In this document: in pieces, positions 47,076 through 55,295 of the stretch
How positions within the stretch are numbered: the stretch's first letter is position 1
Layout of the letters: every line of letters starts with the position of its first letter
Origin: Thermoplasmata archaeon
GTDB lineage: Archaea > Thermoplasmatota > Thermoplasmata > Lutacidiplasmatales > UBA184
Reading direction: 5' to 3'
DNA: 64,000 bases
NCBI GenBank assembly: GCA_027306505.1
Contig: DAHUZP010000022.1
Coordinates: forward strand, 1 to 64,000
Notes under the pieces: generated by a model
Seen by the model: only the letters and a program-made list of their open reading frames with translations
Told to the model about the DNA's origin: nothing
Databases searched by the model: none
Translations under genes and position numbers: made by a program

Positions 47076-47972
47076 ATGGAACTACGGCACGTGAGGATCG
47101 TCGGGAACCCCGGCTCCGGTCGCACGACGCTGCTCGCGCTCCTCTATGCCTATCTGGTCCAGCAGTCCACCGCCGAGGAAGGGTCGCGGGCCGCCTACCG
47201 GTTCTACGCGGACCCGGAGTCGGTCCGCAAGGGCGGTGACCTCTACCGCCGACTCTCCCAGCGGCGAGGGGGCGAGAGCCCCGTGCCCCCCTTAGGCTCG
47301 ATCACGCTGGAGATCGGACGGGGGACCCCGAGCCGTCTCTCCTTCCTTCGAAAGAAGGACCCTGACGGGGGAGACCCCGACAGGGTCCGAATCACCTTCT
47401 CGATCCCCCGCTCCGACGGGCAGGGGAGCAACCCCCAACCCACCCCGCCTTATCCTCCGCTGAACCCTTCGCTCCCCGTGGGCCAGCCGGTCAAGATGAT
47501 CGATCTCCTGGTCCATGCGATCCCCAGAGAGACGACCCCTGGCGGAGGCGTCCCAGGCAAGGTCTCCAACCCCGAGGGTCCAGGAAGCGCTCCCCCGGTC
47601 CCACCGGGGAGCCCCCCCTCCATCGCTCCCTTCGCCTTCGCCATGCCCGGCCCGGGGTCTCCCCTGGTGCTCACCCAATGGGACGTCGCGCTGCGCTCCG
47701 AACCCGATCTCAAGCTGGGGGCGGCGCCCCCGGCCTTGGAGGACGTCCAAGCGCGCCGAGAGCTCGCCGAGTCGATCCTGGACCTTCAGGCCGGGGGAGC
47801 GGGCAGGGTCCGCCTCCCCCCCGAGGTCCCGATCTACTTCTTCGGGCTCAGCCGGGGCGGCGGACCCTTCAGCGGGACGGCCGTCAAGGGGCATCACGTG
47901 GACTTCGCGACCTACGTGCCGCGGGAGGCCGATGCCTTGCTCGCGCGGCTCTTGGGTTTGAGGCGACCCTGA
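47076..47972 (+). CDS. P-loop pseudo-GTPase, paralogue of the island GTPase
   Basis: A 298-residue protein related to the GTPase at 50311. The first ~60 residues align: P-loop then LLALLYAYLVQ and YRFYADPESVRKGGDLYRRL, against LGLLYAAQT and YRFYGDPSTIRQMGSMYNAM. The P-loop reads GNPGSGRTT, so the invariant lysine is Arg16. The region matching the GTPase's DVAGED lacks the aspartate/glycine pattern, and no NKxD-like motif is evident. A Pro-rich insert lies at about 110-190. It is therefore probably a catalytically dead partner or regulator. It is convergent with the AAA+ gene, with 19 bases between them. Confidence 0.65.
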   Translation: MELRHVRIVGNPGSGRTTLLALLYAYLVQQSTAEEGSRAAYRFYADPESVRKGGDLYRRLSQRRGGESPVPPLGSITLEIGRGTPSRLSFLRKKDPDGGDPDRVRITFSIPRSDGQGSNPQPTPPYPPLNPSLPVGQPVKMIDLLVHAIPRETTPGGGVPGKVSNPEGPGSAPPVPPGSPPSIAPFAFAMPGPGSPLVLTQWDVALRSEPDLKLGAAPPALEDVQARRELAESILDLQAGGAGRVRLPPEVPIYFFGLSRGGGPFSGTAVKGHHVDFATYVPREADALLARLLGLRRP

Positions 47973-47991
47973 ACTTGCCTAGCGGCCCCGC

Positions 47992-50295
47992 TCAGTCCTC
48001 TGGGGGGGTCGGCCCCGGGCCCTGCGGCCCGGCCCCGGCGAGCTCAACCTTCCCCCCCGCAGGGGCTGAAGCGGTTTCGAGGTAGCGCACGCCCTCGGGG
48101 GTGAGCGTGCGGCCCGTCGGCTGCACCGAGACCAGGCCCGCGCGCTGGAGCCCGGCGAGGATCTCCCGCTCCACGTACAGGCGATCGCTTTCCCCGAGGA
48201 GGTTCAGGAGCGTGTCCAGGCCGACCGGTCCGTCCTGGGCCCTGAGGAGGGAGAGCACCTTCCGGTGCACCGGGCCGAACCCGAGAGCGTCGAGCTCCTC
48301 GGAGCGCTCGAGGTCCGCGAGGTGGTCGGAGAGGCTCCGGTCCCGGTCCAGGCTCACCTTCTGCCGGGAGGCGAGGTCGTGCGCGAGCCGCAGGGCGACC
48401 CGCGGGATGAGCTGCCCCAGCGTCGCGAGACGGGCGCAGATCTCCTTCGGGAGCTGCGGGTAGCGACGGGCGACGATCTCCGCCACCTCCTCACGGGTGT
48501 AGTCGTTGAGATGGACCTCGGGGCTGAACCGGGAGCGAAGAGCGCGGTCCACCGCCTGCGGCCTCGTCGTGGCCGCGACGAACGTGGCGTAGGGGAACCG
48601 GTGGATCCCCGAGTCCAGCCGCACGAACCGGGTGTCCGGCTCGGTCAGGGTGAGCAGGGCTTCCTGGGTGCGGCGCGGGACCAGCTGGACCTCATCGATG
48701 AAGACGAGCACAGGGGGGTACTCGTACTCGGTCATCCCCTGGGACCTCGCCTCGAGGGTCCTGGGCGGGGTTCCCTGGGCGCGGAGCGTGGACCCTACCG
48801 CCTCGATGAGCGTGTCGCGGTCGGAGACCGACTGGCCGTCCAGGAGCACCAGCGGGACCCCCAGAGCCTTCGCCATGGTCTGGGCGAGCGTGGTCTTTCC
48901 TGTGCTCGGGTTCCCCGTGATGAGGTAGGACGAAGCGAGACGGGGCGGTGAGCTGGTCAGCGCCGAGACCAGGTCGATGGAGATGCGCTCGATGGCGCCG
49001 GAGTTCCCCACGAAACCGTGGAAGGCGTCCCCCACGCGCCGGTGCGCCTCCTCCAGCGAGGGAGGGGCGGGGGCAGCAGAAGGGACCTGGGCGGGGGGCG
49101 CGGGCTCGGGCGTCTTCGGGGCGGGCGGAGATCGGGGGGTCGGGCTCGCAGCGATGCCCTTGCCGTACGGGTCCGGGGAGGGGGCGTGGGGGGCGGGTGT
49201 GGTAGGGGCGGATCTTGGGGAGGAAGAGGGGGGGGCCGAAGAGGGCGAAGGGGAGCGTGGGGAAGGAGAGGGAGGAGGCGCAGGAGAGGGAGGAGGCGCA
49301 GGAGAGGGAGGAGGCGCAGGAGAGGAAGACGCGGAGGGCGGCTCGAGGTCGGAGGGATCTCCGCCACCTTCCGGCGGGCCCGGCCCGGTCGTCCTGGAGC
49401 TCGTCGGGGAGGGCCGCTTGGGCGGCGCGCCCACGATGCGAGGGGTGGGCTTATAGGCGGTATCGATCGCGGCGTAGAAGGCGGAGAGCTTCGGGTTCCG
49501 CGGGGCGTCCACCTTCTCGACGTTCGCCTCCACCAGGGCCCACCTCTGGTCCGCCCGGATGCCGCGGGGGGAGACGACCACCTGGAACGCGTCGAGCTGG
49601 CTCACCGGAGGAACGTCGCTCATCGACACGGGGACGGGGAGCTTTCCGCCGATGCAGAGGACCTCCAGCAGCTGGTAGAGCACCTCCACCCTCACCGCGT
49701 CCTCGGTCCCGGGCAGGTAGAGCAACGTCCTCCCATCGCGCACCGTCGCCCAGCGCGACGCGACGTTCTCCACGGCCGCCTTCGACAGGAGCTTACGCAG
49801 TCCAGCCCCGAGCATCGGCAGTTGCGCGGGGTCCTCCTGCAGGGGTACCTTGAGCGGAGCGATCGTCCCCTCCACACCGGGCTGCTCCCGGTCGAAACGA
49901 CGGACCGCCTCATCGATCGAGGAGAGGAGGAGCCGCCGGGAGCGGAGCAGCTCCATCGGCGCGATGACCGAGTGATTGACGTAGGTGTCGCGCCCGGCCT
50001 CGTCGGGAAGTCCCGGCTTGAGGACGGAGAGCAGGAGCTCGTCGCTGTCCGCGACCGGATGGGCCATCCGGATGTCGGTCAGCTTTCGGTCGACGCTGTC
50101 CGAGACGATCCCCCGGAGCGGAGTGTAGTGCCCCCTCAGTTTCGCCTCGTACAGGGTGAGGTTCAGTCCCTCTGCGACCGCCATGACCCGGTAGCCGACG
50201 GTCCTGGGACGCCCGTAGATCCAGTGGTCGAGGAGGATCGCCTCCCCCTCGTCCCCCGATCCCTCCGGGACCGGCTCGCCCTCAGGACCGGCCAT
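47992..50295 (-). CDS. AAA+ ATPase with GAP1-like N-domain and RuvB-like C-terminal wing
   Basis: A 767-residue protein. Residues ~15-282 resemble the N-domain of GTPase-associated proteins (GAP1-N type), with YGRPRTVGYRVMAVAEGL and GRDTYVNHSVI. A Pro/Ser-rich linker follows (285-415). The AAA+ core has Walker A GNPSTGKTT (461-469), Walker B LVFIDEVQLV (Asp534 and Glu535), sensor 1 in FVAATTRP, and an arginine in ALRSRF. A winged helix (about 670-745) matches the RuvB C-terminus (RAGLVSVQPTGRTLTPEG). It lies 15 bases downstream of the GTPase in one operon, and the fusion suggests it acts on, or in response to, that GTPase. It is not a canonical Holliday-junction helicase. Confidence 0.78.
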   Translation of the reverse strand: MAGPEGEPVPEGSGDEGEAILLDHWIYGRPRTVGYRVMAVAEGLNLTLYEAKLRGHYTPLRGIVSDSVDRKLTDIRMAHPVADSDELLLSVLKPGLPDEAGRDTYVNHSVIAPMELLRSRRLLLSSIDEAVRRFDREQPGVEGTIAPLKVPLQEDPAQLPMLGAGLRKLLSKAAVENVASRWATVRDGRTLLYLPGTEDAVRVEVLYQLLEVLCIGGKLPVPVSMSDVPPVSQLDAFQVVVSPRGIRADQRWALVEANVEKVDAPRNPKLSAFYAAIDTAYKPTPRIVGAPPKRPSPTSSRTTGPGPPEGGGDPSDLEPPSASSSPAPPPSPAPPPSPAPPPSPSPRSPSPSSAPPSSSPRSAPTTPAPHAPSPDPYGKGIAASPTPRSPPAPKTPEPAPPAQVPSAAPAPPSLEEAHRRVGDAFHGFVGNSGAIERISIDLVSALTSSPPRLASSYLITGNPSTGKTTLAQTMAKALGVPLVLLDGQSVSDRDTLIEAVGSTLRAQGTPPRTLEARSQGMTEYEYPPVLVFIDEVQLVPRRTQEALLTLTEPDTRFVRLDSGIHRFPYATFVAATTRPQAVDRALRSRFSPEVHLNDYTREEVAEIVARRYPQLPKEICARLATLGQLIPRVALRLAHDLASRQKVSLDRDRSLSDHLADLERSEELDALGFGPVHRKVLSLLRAQDGPVGLDTLLNLLGESDRLYVEREILAGLQRAGLVSVQPTGRTLTPEGVRYLETASAPAGGKVELAGAGPQGPGPTPPED
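49271..49324 (-). repeat. three perfect 18-base tandem repeats
   Basis: Three identical copies of an 18-base unit encode SPAPPP units within the Pro-rich linker of the AAA+ protein. Copy number could change by slippage and alter linker length. Confidence 0.85.
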
Positions 50296-50310
50296 GCGAT
50301 CTGGCCTCCG

Positions 50311-51306
50311 TCAGCGCGAGGGGACCTGGTTGCCTTCTTCCACGTCGTCCGGCGCCCGGTCCGCGAGCTCCCGGAAGTAGTCGATGAAGGCCCGGTACTC
50401 CTCGTAGGCGAACTTCACGTCCCCCTTGAGGTCGCGCTCGATGGCGGGCTTGCTCGACGTGTCCATCCCCGCCACCTGGGCCACCTGGACCCAGCTGAAG
50501 AAGAACTGCGACTTGTCGAAGTTCACGCCCATGAGCCGCCCGCCCTTGAGGAGGGCGAACATCTGCGGCAGGAACCGGGTCATCAGCGCCTGTCCGAACC
50601 TCTCACGCCCCGAGTGGTCCGACGGGGCCGGGGGGGACGGGGGCAGCCCGAGCTGGGTCAGGACGTCGGAGGGGATCTGGTCGAACTTCGACAGGACGAT
50701 CACCGGGTAGATGGTGGTCTGGGAGGTGCCCTTCTTTCCGCCGGTCGGTGCGGTCTTCTTCGCCATGTCGGCCTTGTGCTTCGCCAGCGAGGAGAGCAGG
50801 ACGGCCCCGTTCTTGTCGTAGTCAAGCATCCGGTCGAAGAGGCTGCCGGTGGTGGTGGTCGTGAACCGCGAGCAGTCGACGATGAACACGATGATGTGGG
50901 CCTTCAGGAGCTCCTGGATGACGCGGCGGTTCTCCGTCACGCCGGTCTCGACGAACTCCTCGACGTCCTCACCGGCGACGTCGTAGGCCGCGAAATCGAT
51001 GATGCTGAAGGGCTTGACCCAGTTCGCCTTGCGGATGTTCTCGGGGAGCATCTGGGAGAGGCCGCGTGGAAAACCGAACTTGAATCGGATCTCGCTCATC
51101 TCCTCCTTGAGGTTCGCGGGCGGGAACCGTCCGTTCCGCATCGCGTTATACATGCTGCCCATCTGACGGATCGTGGAGGGGTCCCCGTAGAACCGGTAGC
51201 TCTCCCCTCGAAGCTCGTTCGTGTAGCGGGTCTGGGCCGCGTACAACAAGCCGAGGAAGACCGTCTTTCCGGACGACGAATACCCGTAGATCGCGGCTGG
51301 GCACAT
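50311..51306 (-). CDS. small GTPase of the signalling island
   Basis: A 331-residue GTPase-fold protein. G1 is GYSSSGKT (8-15), G3 is DVAGED (109-114, with Ala and Glu where Ras-like proteins have xxGQ) and G4 is SKFD (206-209). YRFYGDPSTIRQMGSMY after G1 is shared with the pseudo-GTPase at 47076. Long helical inserts lie between G3 and G4 and at the C-terminus. Bacterial GTPase-centred conflict systems pair similar GTPases with GAP1-type proteins, and such a protein is the next gene. A TATA box at 51331-51338 gives a leaderless start. It probably acts as a nucleotide-dependent switch, with no membrane segment. Confidence 0.82.
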   Translation of the reverse strand: MCPAAIYGYSSSGKTVFLGLLYAAQTRYTNELRGESYRFYGDPSTIRQMGSMYNAMRNGRFPPANLKEEMSEIRFKFGFPRGLSQMLPENIRKANWVKPFSIIDFAAYDVAGEDVEEFVETGVTENRRVIQELLKAHIIVFIVDCSRFTTTTTGSLFDRMLDYDKNGAVLLSSLAKHKADMAKKTAPTGGKKGTSQTTIYPVIVLSKFDQIPSDVLTQLGLPPSPPAPSDHSGRERFGQALMTRFLPQMFALLKGGRLMGVNFDKSQFFFSWVQVAQVAGMDTSSKPAIERDLKGDVKFAYEEYRAFIDYFRELADRAPDDVEEGNQVPSR

Positions 51307-51330
51307 AGCGCCTCGATGGGGGGTGGTGGA

Positions 51331-51338
51331 TGAAAAAG
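51331..51338 (-). promoter_or_regulatory. TATA-like box of the GTPase-AAA operon
   Basis: CTTTTTCA on the minus strand is centred about 28 bases before the GTPase ATG, so the mRNA would be leaderless and separate from the kinase operon upstream. Confidence 0.4.
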
Positions 51339-51434
51339 GTGTCGGCGACCCGATACTTCGTCCTCCGAGCGCCCTCCCGCCTCTTGGGCCCGCTCGGAGG
51401 ATAGGGTCCGGCGACCCTCACGGCGCGCCTGGGC

Positions 51435-52823
51435 TCAGGCGGCGATGGCCCCTTCCACGGTGCCGAACCGTATCCTCCGTCCAAGGGTGATCGAGACGCT
51501 CCTCCCCGGCTCCACGGAGGCCTGAGAGCCATCCGGTGCGGTGGTCGACCAGGCACGGTTGCTGAGGTTCTTGATCCCCCACCGGGACGGGTCCTGGGGA
51601 TGCTGCACGATCGAGGCCACCGGTTGGGAGTAGTCGTAGAGGCGGGTGGGGTCGATGTGGTGGGGGAAGAGCTGCGTGTCAGCGTTCAGGATGACCCAGG
51701 TCTTGCCGAGCCGCAGGCGCGGAGGTCGTGAGACCGTGGCGGAACAGACCCAGCAAGGGTCCGTGGGGGGAAGTTCCCCGGCCCCCTCGGTCGGCGGGGT
51801 CCCCCAAAGTCGGGCCGAGCGGTCGACGAAGTTCTCGTGGCGGTTAGGGCAGTAGGTGATGTCGTCGCGCAGCTGGGACATCACCATCCTCCACTCGGTC
51901 TCGCGGACGCGACCGTTCTTGGGGTCCTTGAGCCCCACCGTGAAGGCCTTCGTGAACTTCTCCCGTAGGAACTCCGGGTAGATCTTCCAGAGGTCGAACG
52001 CGTTCGCCCCCGCCTCGCCCGTCGGGTCCTTCTCCCAGGGCAGCGCCTCGTTGACGGTGTTCGATTCGTCGAAGATGAAGACCGGCTCCTCGCCGCACAG
52101 CTTGATCCGGGCCTTGAGGTCCAGGCTGCGGATCTGGAGCAGGCGCTTCCCGTAGAGCGGGTGATGGACGTGGAAGAGGTAGAACAGGAGGACGCTCAGC
52201 GAGAAGAGGTCGGACTGCGTGTTGGGCAGGCTCTGGCCCCGGACGAGCTCAGGGGCCATGAAGTCCGGGGTGCCCATCACCCCTCCGATCCCTTCGGCGT
52301 CCACACCCACGTTGTCGTTGTCGCAGATCGCGATGTCGCCGGTCGTGGGATCGAGGAAGACGTTCCCCGCCGAGATGTCACGGTAGCAGAGACCGTGGGC
52401 GTGCAGTTGGAGGAAGCTGTGCGCGAGCTGGAGGCCCGCGGTCGCCCGCGCGCGGAAGGTGGGGTCGATCCGGCCCTTCAGCAGGTCGGTCATCCCTCGG
52501 AAGCGTTTCTGCCGCAGGGGCATGAGATACCCGAACGAAGGCGAGCCCGGCTGAGACACGAGGTCCGACGGCCAGAGGAAGCGCTCGCTGGGCGTCCCCT
52601 TCGAGATGAGGACCTCGAGGGAGCGACGTTGGGAGGGAGTGCACCAGTTCGGATAGTACCACTTGACCGCGACCTCTTCTCCGTCGAGGCTGGCCGAGTA
52701 GACCTCCCCCTGTCCGCCCGCCCCGATGAACTCCCGGACGACGCACGGGCTGCCGGAGGTCGAGCTGATGAGCCGGTCCCCCGAGCCGAGGGAGTTGAAG
52801 GCTGGACGGGGAGGAGGGCTCAC
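51435..52823 (-). CDS. Ser/Thr protein kinase of TerY-P type with FHA-like C-terminus
   Basis: A 462-residue kinase. The Gly loop is GAGGQGEVY (34-42) and the ATP lysine is Lys54 in VAVKWYY. The catalytic loop is YRDISAGN (147-154), with Tyr replacing His but Asp149 and Asn154 kept. The magnesium loop is CDNDNVG in place of DFG, and MAPELV (189-194) ends the activation segment. Residues ~325-375 contain four cysteine/histidine positions of a possible zinc ribbon (CPNRH...CWVC). The last ~70 residues (WGIKNLSNRAW, PGRSVSITLGRRIRFG) resemble an FHA domain. It starts with GTG directly abutting the PP2C stop codon. With PP2C and VWA it forms a TerY-P-like triad. Confidence 0.88.
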   Translation of the reverse strand: MSPPPRPAFNSLGSGDRLISSTSGSPCVVREFIGAGGQGEVYSASLDGEEVAVKWYYPNWCTPSQRRSLEVLISKGTPSERFLWPSDLVSQPGSPSFGYLMPLRQKRFRGMTDLLKGRIDPTFRARATAGLQLAHSFLQLHAHGLCYRDISAGNVFLDPTTGDIAICDNDNVGVDAEGIGGVMGTPDFMAPELVRGQSLPNTQSDLFSLSVLLFYLFHVHHPLYGKRLLQIRSLDLKARIKLCGEEPVFIFDESNTVNEALPWEKDPTGEAGANAFDLWKIYPEFLREKFTKAFTVGLKDPKNGRVRETEWRMVMSQLRDDITYCPNRHENFVDRSARLWGTPPTEGAGELPPTDPCWVCSATVSRPPRLRLGKTWVILNADTQLFPHHIDPTRLYDYSQPVASIVQHPQDPSRWGIKNLSNRAWSTTAPDGSQASVEPGRSVSITLGRRIRFGTVEGAIAA

Positions 52824-53795
52824 CTATCCTGCACCTCCCTTCGCGGCGACGTGGGCCCCGGCGGCCCTCTTGGACGCTCCTGCCGGACCGACCGAGGGGA
52901 CACGGAAGAGAAGCCCCAGGGTGATGTCGTCACCGCTACCGTCCCGGGAGGTCTGCTCCAGCATGCCCGGGAGGCTCTCCCCCACGTGACGGGCCCCCTC
53001 CCGACAGAGGCTCGCCAGGACGTCGCGCGCGAAGGCCTGGAAATCGGTCGCGTGGGGAAAGGACTTGGACAGCCCGTCGGTCGAGAGCCAAAGGAGCACG
53101 GGGTCCGCTCGGGAGCGGGCGTAGAACCGCAGCCGAAAGTCCTGCCAGGCACCCTCGCGCGAGAGCGAGAGCGTCTGGTCCCCCACCAGCCCCGCGTCGG
53201 GCGGGACCGGCTCCATCACCTCGCCACCTTCCGAGACCATCAGGATGTCGCCGTCCCCGATCTGGAGATGCAAGAGGAAGTCCGGGGCCACGGCCGAGAC
53301 CACCAGCGTGGTGCCGTAGGCGAGCCTTCGGTGCCCTTCAGAGACGGTCGATCCCGGGGACGCGGGGGTGCCAGCGCCCCCTTGGAGGGCCAGGGTCTCC
53401 TCGGGGGTCAGCGGCCTCAGGGCGAGCTCCTCGTCGACCTTCCTCTGCCACTCCCGCTCGATCTGCTTCGCCAGCATGTCCTCGGCGAGGCGCTTCACCA
53501 CGAGCAGGTTCTCGTGCGATGCGGTCTTCTGCAGGAAGCGCCAGAGGACCTCGGTCGCGGTCTCCACGGCAAAGACCGCCCCCTGCTGGCTGCGGGGGCT
53601 CCGGGCGTCGCCATGTCCGTCCGCCACGGACATCACCAGGGGGGTGGGGGTCTGCCCCTCTCCGGCCGGGAGGCGGGGGAGGAAGCGGAAGGCGTCCTGG
53701 TTCGGCCGGGCGTCACGCACGTGCTTCGCGCCCCGCACGCTCGCCGCCACGGGAGCCCAAGCGTCCACGGTGCCCTGGACCTCCACCGCCGCCAC
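52824..53795 (-). CDS. PP2C-family protein phosphatase
   Basis: A 323-residue metal-dependent Ser/Thr phosphatase that presumably opposes the adjacent kinase. Metal-site and fold motifs are present: NQDAF (32-36), VADGHGDAR (58-65), YGTTLVV, IGDGDI, LWLSTDGLS and SGDDITLGLLF. An insertion of ~60 residues (about 105-155) lies between the early motifs. The GTG start is 28 bases after the VWA stop. The protein is soluble. The kinase gene begins at the next base, so expression is tightly coupled. Confidence 0.9.
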   Translation of the reverse strand: MAAVEVQGTVDAWAPVAASVRGAKHVRDARPNQDAFRFLPRLPAGEGQTPTPLVMSVADGHGDARSPRSQQGAVFAVETATEVLWRFLQKTASHENLLVVKRLAEDMLAKQIEREWQRKVDEELALRPLTPEETLALQGGAGTPASPGSTVSEGHRRLAYGTTLVVSAVAPDFLLHLQIGDGDILMVSEGGEVMEPVPPDAGLVGDQTLSLSREGAWQDFRLRFYARSRADPVLLWLSTDGLSKSFPHATDFQAFARDVLASLCREGARHVGESLPGMLEQTSRDGSGDDITLGLLFRVPSVGPAGASKRAAGAHVAAKGGAG

Positions 53796-53823
53796 CGCCC
53801 CTCTTTCGGTGACCAGGTCCGGC

Positions 53824-54519
53824 CTACCAGACCGCCTCGGAGGACGGGCCGGAGGGTGAGACCGTGACGGGCGTGGGGAGCGGGACGGTGACCGAGGTCT
53901 CCTCTGAACGAAGTCGGCCGCGCGAGGGCTGCGAGACCGCCTTGAGGACCGCGGTCGAGGCCCAACGGATCGACCGAACGAGGGCCTCGGGGTTGTTCGC
54001 TTGCAGCGGCCGGATCGTCGGGTCGCCGATGAACTCCTGCAGGACCTCGAGGTCGACGTCCCGCCCGATCGCGATGCCGATCCTCACCGAGGACCGGCCC
54101 CAGGGCTCCTCGAGCAGCGCCTCGAGCCCACCCTTGTAGTCGTCGGTCGGTTGCCCGTCCGAGAGCAGCACCAGGACGGGGGGGAGCGCGCGTTCCTCCA
54201 TCGGGGGGATCGCGAGCTGCGAGGCGACCAGCCGGAGGGCCTTGCCGAGGTCGGTGAGCCCTCCCGCGCTCACGTCCTGCCAGGAGAAATCGTCGAGAGG
54301 GGTCGGCTTCTCCAGGTGCCAGCGAGCCCCGGAGGAGAAGGCGACCGCCCTCACCAGGACCCTCGCGTTCGGGTTGTCGTCGGCCACCTGGCGCATGAGC
54401 GGTATCGTGTCCCGGATGGAGTTGTTGACGGCCTGGATCTTCCCGTCGTCCCGCATAGAGCCGGAGGCGTCCACCAGCCAGATGAAGTGGAGCGGACGTG
54501 AGGCGACGGCCCGGGGCAT
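53824..54519 (-). CDS. TerY-like VWA protein
   Basis: A 231-residue VWA-domain protein of the TerY type. The MIDAS is intact: DASGSM (17-22), Thr in GGLTDLG and Asp in LSDGQPTDD. FIWLVDASGSM near the N-terminus and the VRIGIAIGRDVD segment fit TerY. A ~45-residue Ser/Thr/Pro tail follows and could be a phosphorylation target read by the FHA proteins. It heads the operon VWA, PP2C, kinase, the order expected for TerY-P triads linked in bacteria to tellurium and stress-response Ter systems. A TATA box at 54542-54550 gives a leaderless ATG. Confidence 0.88.
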   Translation of the reverse strand: MPRAVASRPLHFIWLVDASGSMRDDGKIQAVNNSIRDTIPLMRQVADDNPNARVLVRAVAFSSGARWHLEKPTPLDDFSWQDVSAGGLTDLGKALRLVASQLAIPPMEERALPPVLVLLSDGQPTDDYKGGLEALLEEPWGRSSVRIGIAIGRDVDLEVLQEFIGDPTIRPLQANNPEALVRSIRWASTAVLKAVSQPSRGRLRSEETSVTVPLPTPVTVSPSGPSSEAVW

Positions 54520-54541
54520 CTTGACCGTGGATGCGGGACCC

Positions 54542-54550
54542 GATTAATTA
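54542..54550 (-). promoter_or_regulatory. TATA box of the VWA-PP2C-kinase operon
   Basis: TAATTAATC on the minus strand is centred 27 bases before the VWA ATG. Its A/T-content is extreme for this genome, suggesting a strong promoter. Confidence 0.55.
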
Positions 54551-54590
54551 GTCCATCTCCGCCGGTCCCGAGGGCCCCGTTCAATCTCGG

Positions 54591-54598
54591 CTAAATAT
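54591..54598 (+). promoter_or_regulatory. TATA box of the membrane-protein gene
   Basis: CTAAATAT is centred about 25 bases before the GTG at 54619, predicting a leaderless transcript. It faces away from the VWA promoter, 40 bases apart. Confidence 0.5.
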
Positions 54599-54618
54599 CG
54601 GCTCCATGATGGAGAAGC

Positions 54619-55164
54619 GTGGGCCTATCGGTCATCCTAGGGAGGTCCCTGGTGGCAGGGACCCTCATCGGCATCTCGTTCCTCTACTTCCTGTGGGTCT
54701 GGGCCTCCGGTGGCCCCCGCGACTCTCGCGAGATGCGCGAGATCGTGGTCGACCTGCTGTCGCTCCCGGCCGGGGCCTTCGCCATCGTGATCGGGGCGGC
54801 CAACGGGATCGAGGGCGTGGTCCTCGCCTTCAGCGCAGCCCTTCTCGCCGGCGGCGGGGTGGGTCTGCTCGCCCGGGCGCTCCACAACGTCCCCTGGAGC
54901 GCCATGCTGGCGCTGGCCGTCGGGACCGCGGCCGGGGTCGCCGTGTGGATCCTCGCCCCTCCCTGGGTCCCCGGATATGTCGCGCTGGTCGTGGGGTTCG
55001 TGGTCTTCATGCTCATCTACATCCCGCTCCACGCAGCTTCCGCGATCTTCGAAGTGGTGGGGTTCTTCCTCAAGGCGAGGATCTTGCTGGCCCTCCTGGG
55101 TATCGCCCTCCTCGCGGAGGGCATCCTGGTCGCGCTGGGCACGTCCATGTGGTCGCTCGCCTGA
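54619..55164 (+). CDS. polytopic membrane protein, unknown
   Basis: A 181-residue protein with five or six membrane helices and very short loops. One charged loop (GGPRDSREMREIVVD, about 31-45) follows helix 1. I do not recognise a family. It starts at GTG, matching the promoter spacing. It is divergent from the TerY-like operon and convergent with the cyclase gene, so it may be the membrane element of the island, but no direct link is visible. Confidence 0.6.
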   Translation: MGLSVILGRSLVAGTLIGISFLYFLWVWASGGPRDSREMREIVVDLLSLPAGAFAIVIGAANGIEGVVLAFSAALLAGGGVGLLARALHNVPWSAMLALAVGTAAGVAVWILAPPWVPGYVALVVGFVVFMLIYIPLHAASAIFEVVGFFLKARILLALLGIALLAEGILVALGTSMWSLA

Positions 55165-55295
55165 ACCGGACCTGCCCGGGGGGGGGAGCTCCCGCGTGGG
55201 AAGGCTGTCCGGCCCCCACCTCCCTCAGGTCGCGTAGCGCTGGGGACGCCCCTTCGGTGCGGCGCAGGACCCCGCGATGGGGCACGAGCTCCCGC

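Noticed and set aside
45233-47239. 668-codon plus-strand open frame
   Set aside because: Antisense to the propeller protein and running into the pseudo-GTPase start. The Asp/Arg/Val/His-rich sequence is the mirror of repeat codons.
49261-49330. CRISPR-like array from tandem repeats
   Set aside because: The units are contiguous without spacers and encode a Pro-rich linker in frame.
47992-50295. Annotation of the AAA+ gene as a Holliday-junction helicase RuvB
   Set aside because: The core and wing resemble RuvB, but archaea use other systems for branch migration. The N-domain and GTPase neighbour point to signalling.
49018-51333. 771-codon plus-strand open frame
   Set aside because: Antisense to the AAA+ and GTPase genes, both of which have clear catalytic motifs. 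The frame has long Gly/Arg runs mirroring the Pro linker.
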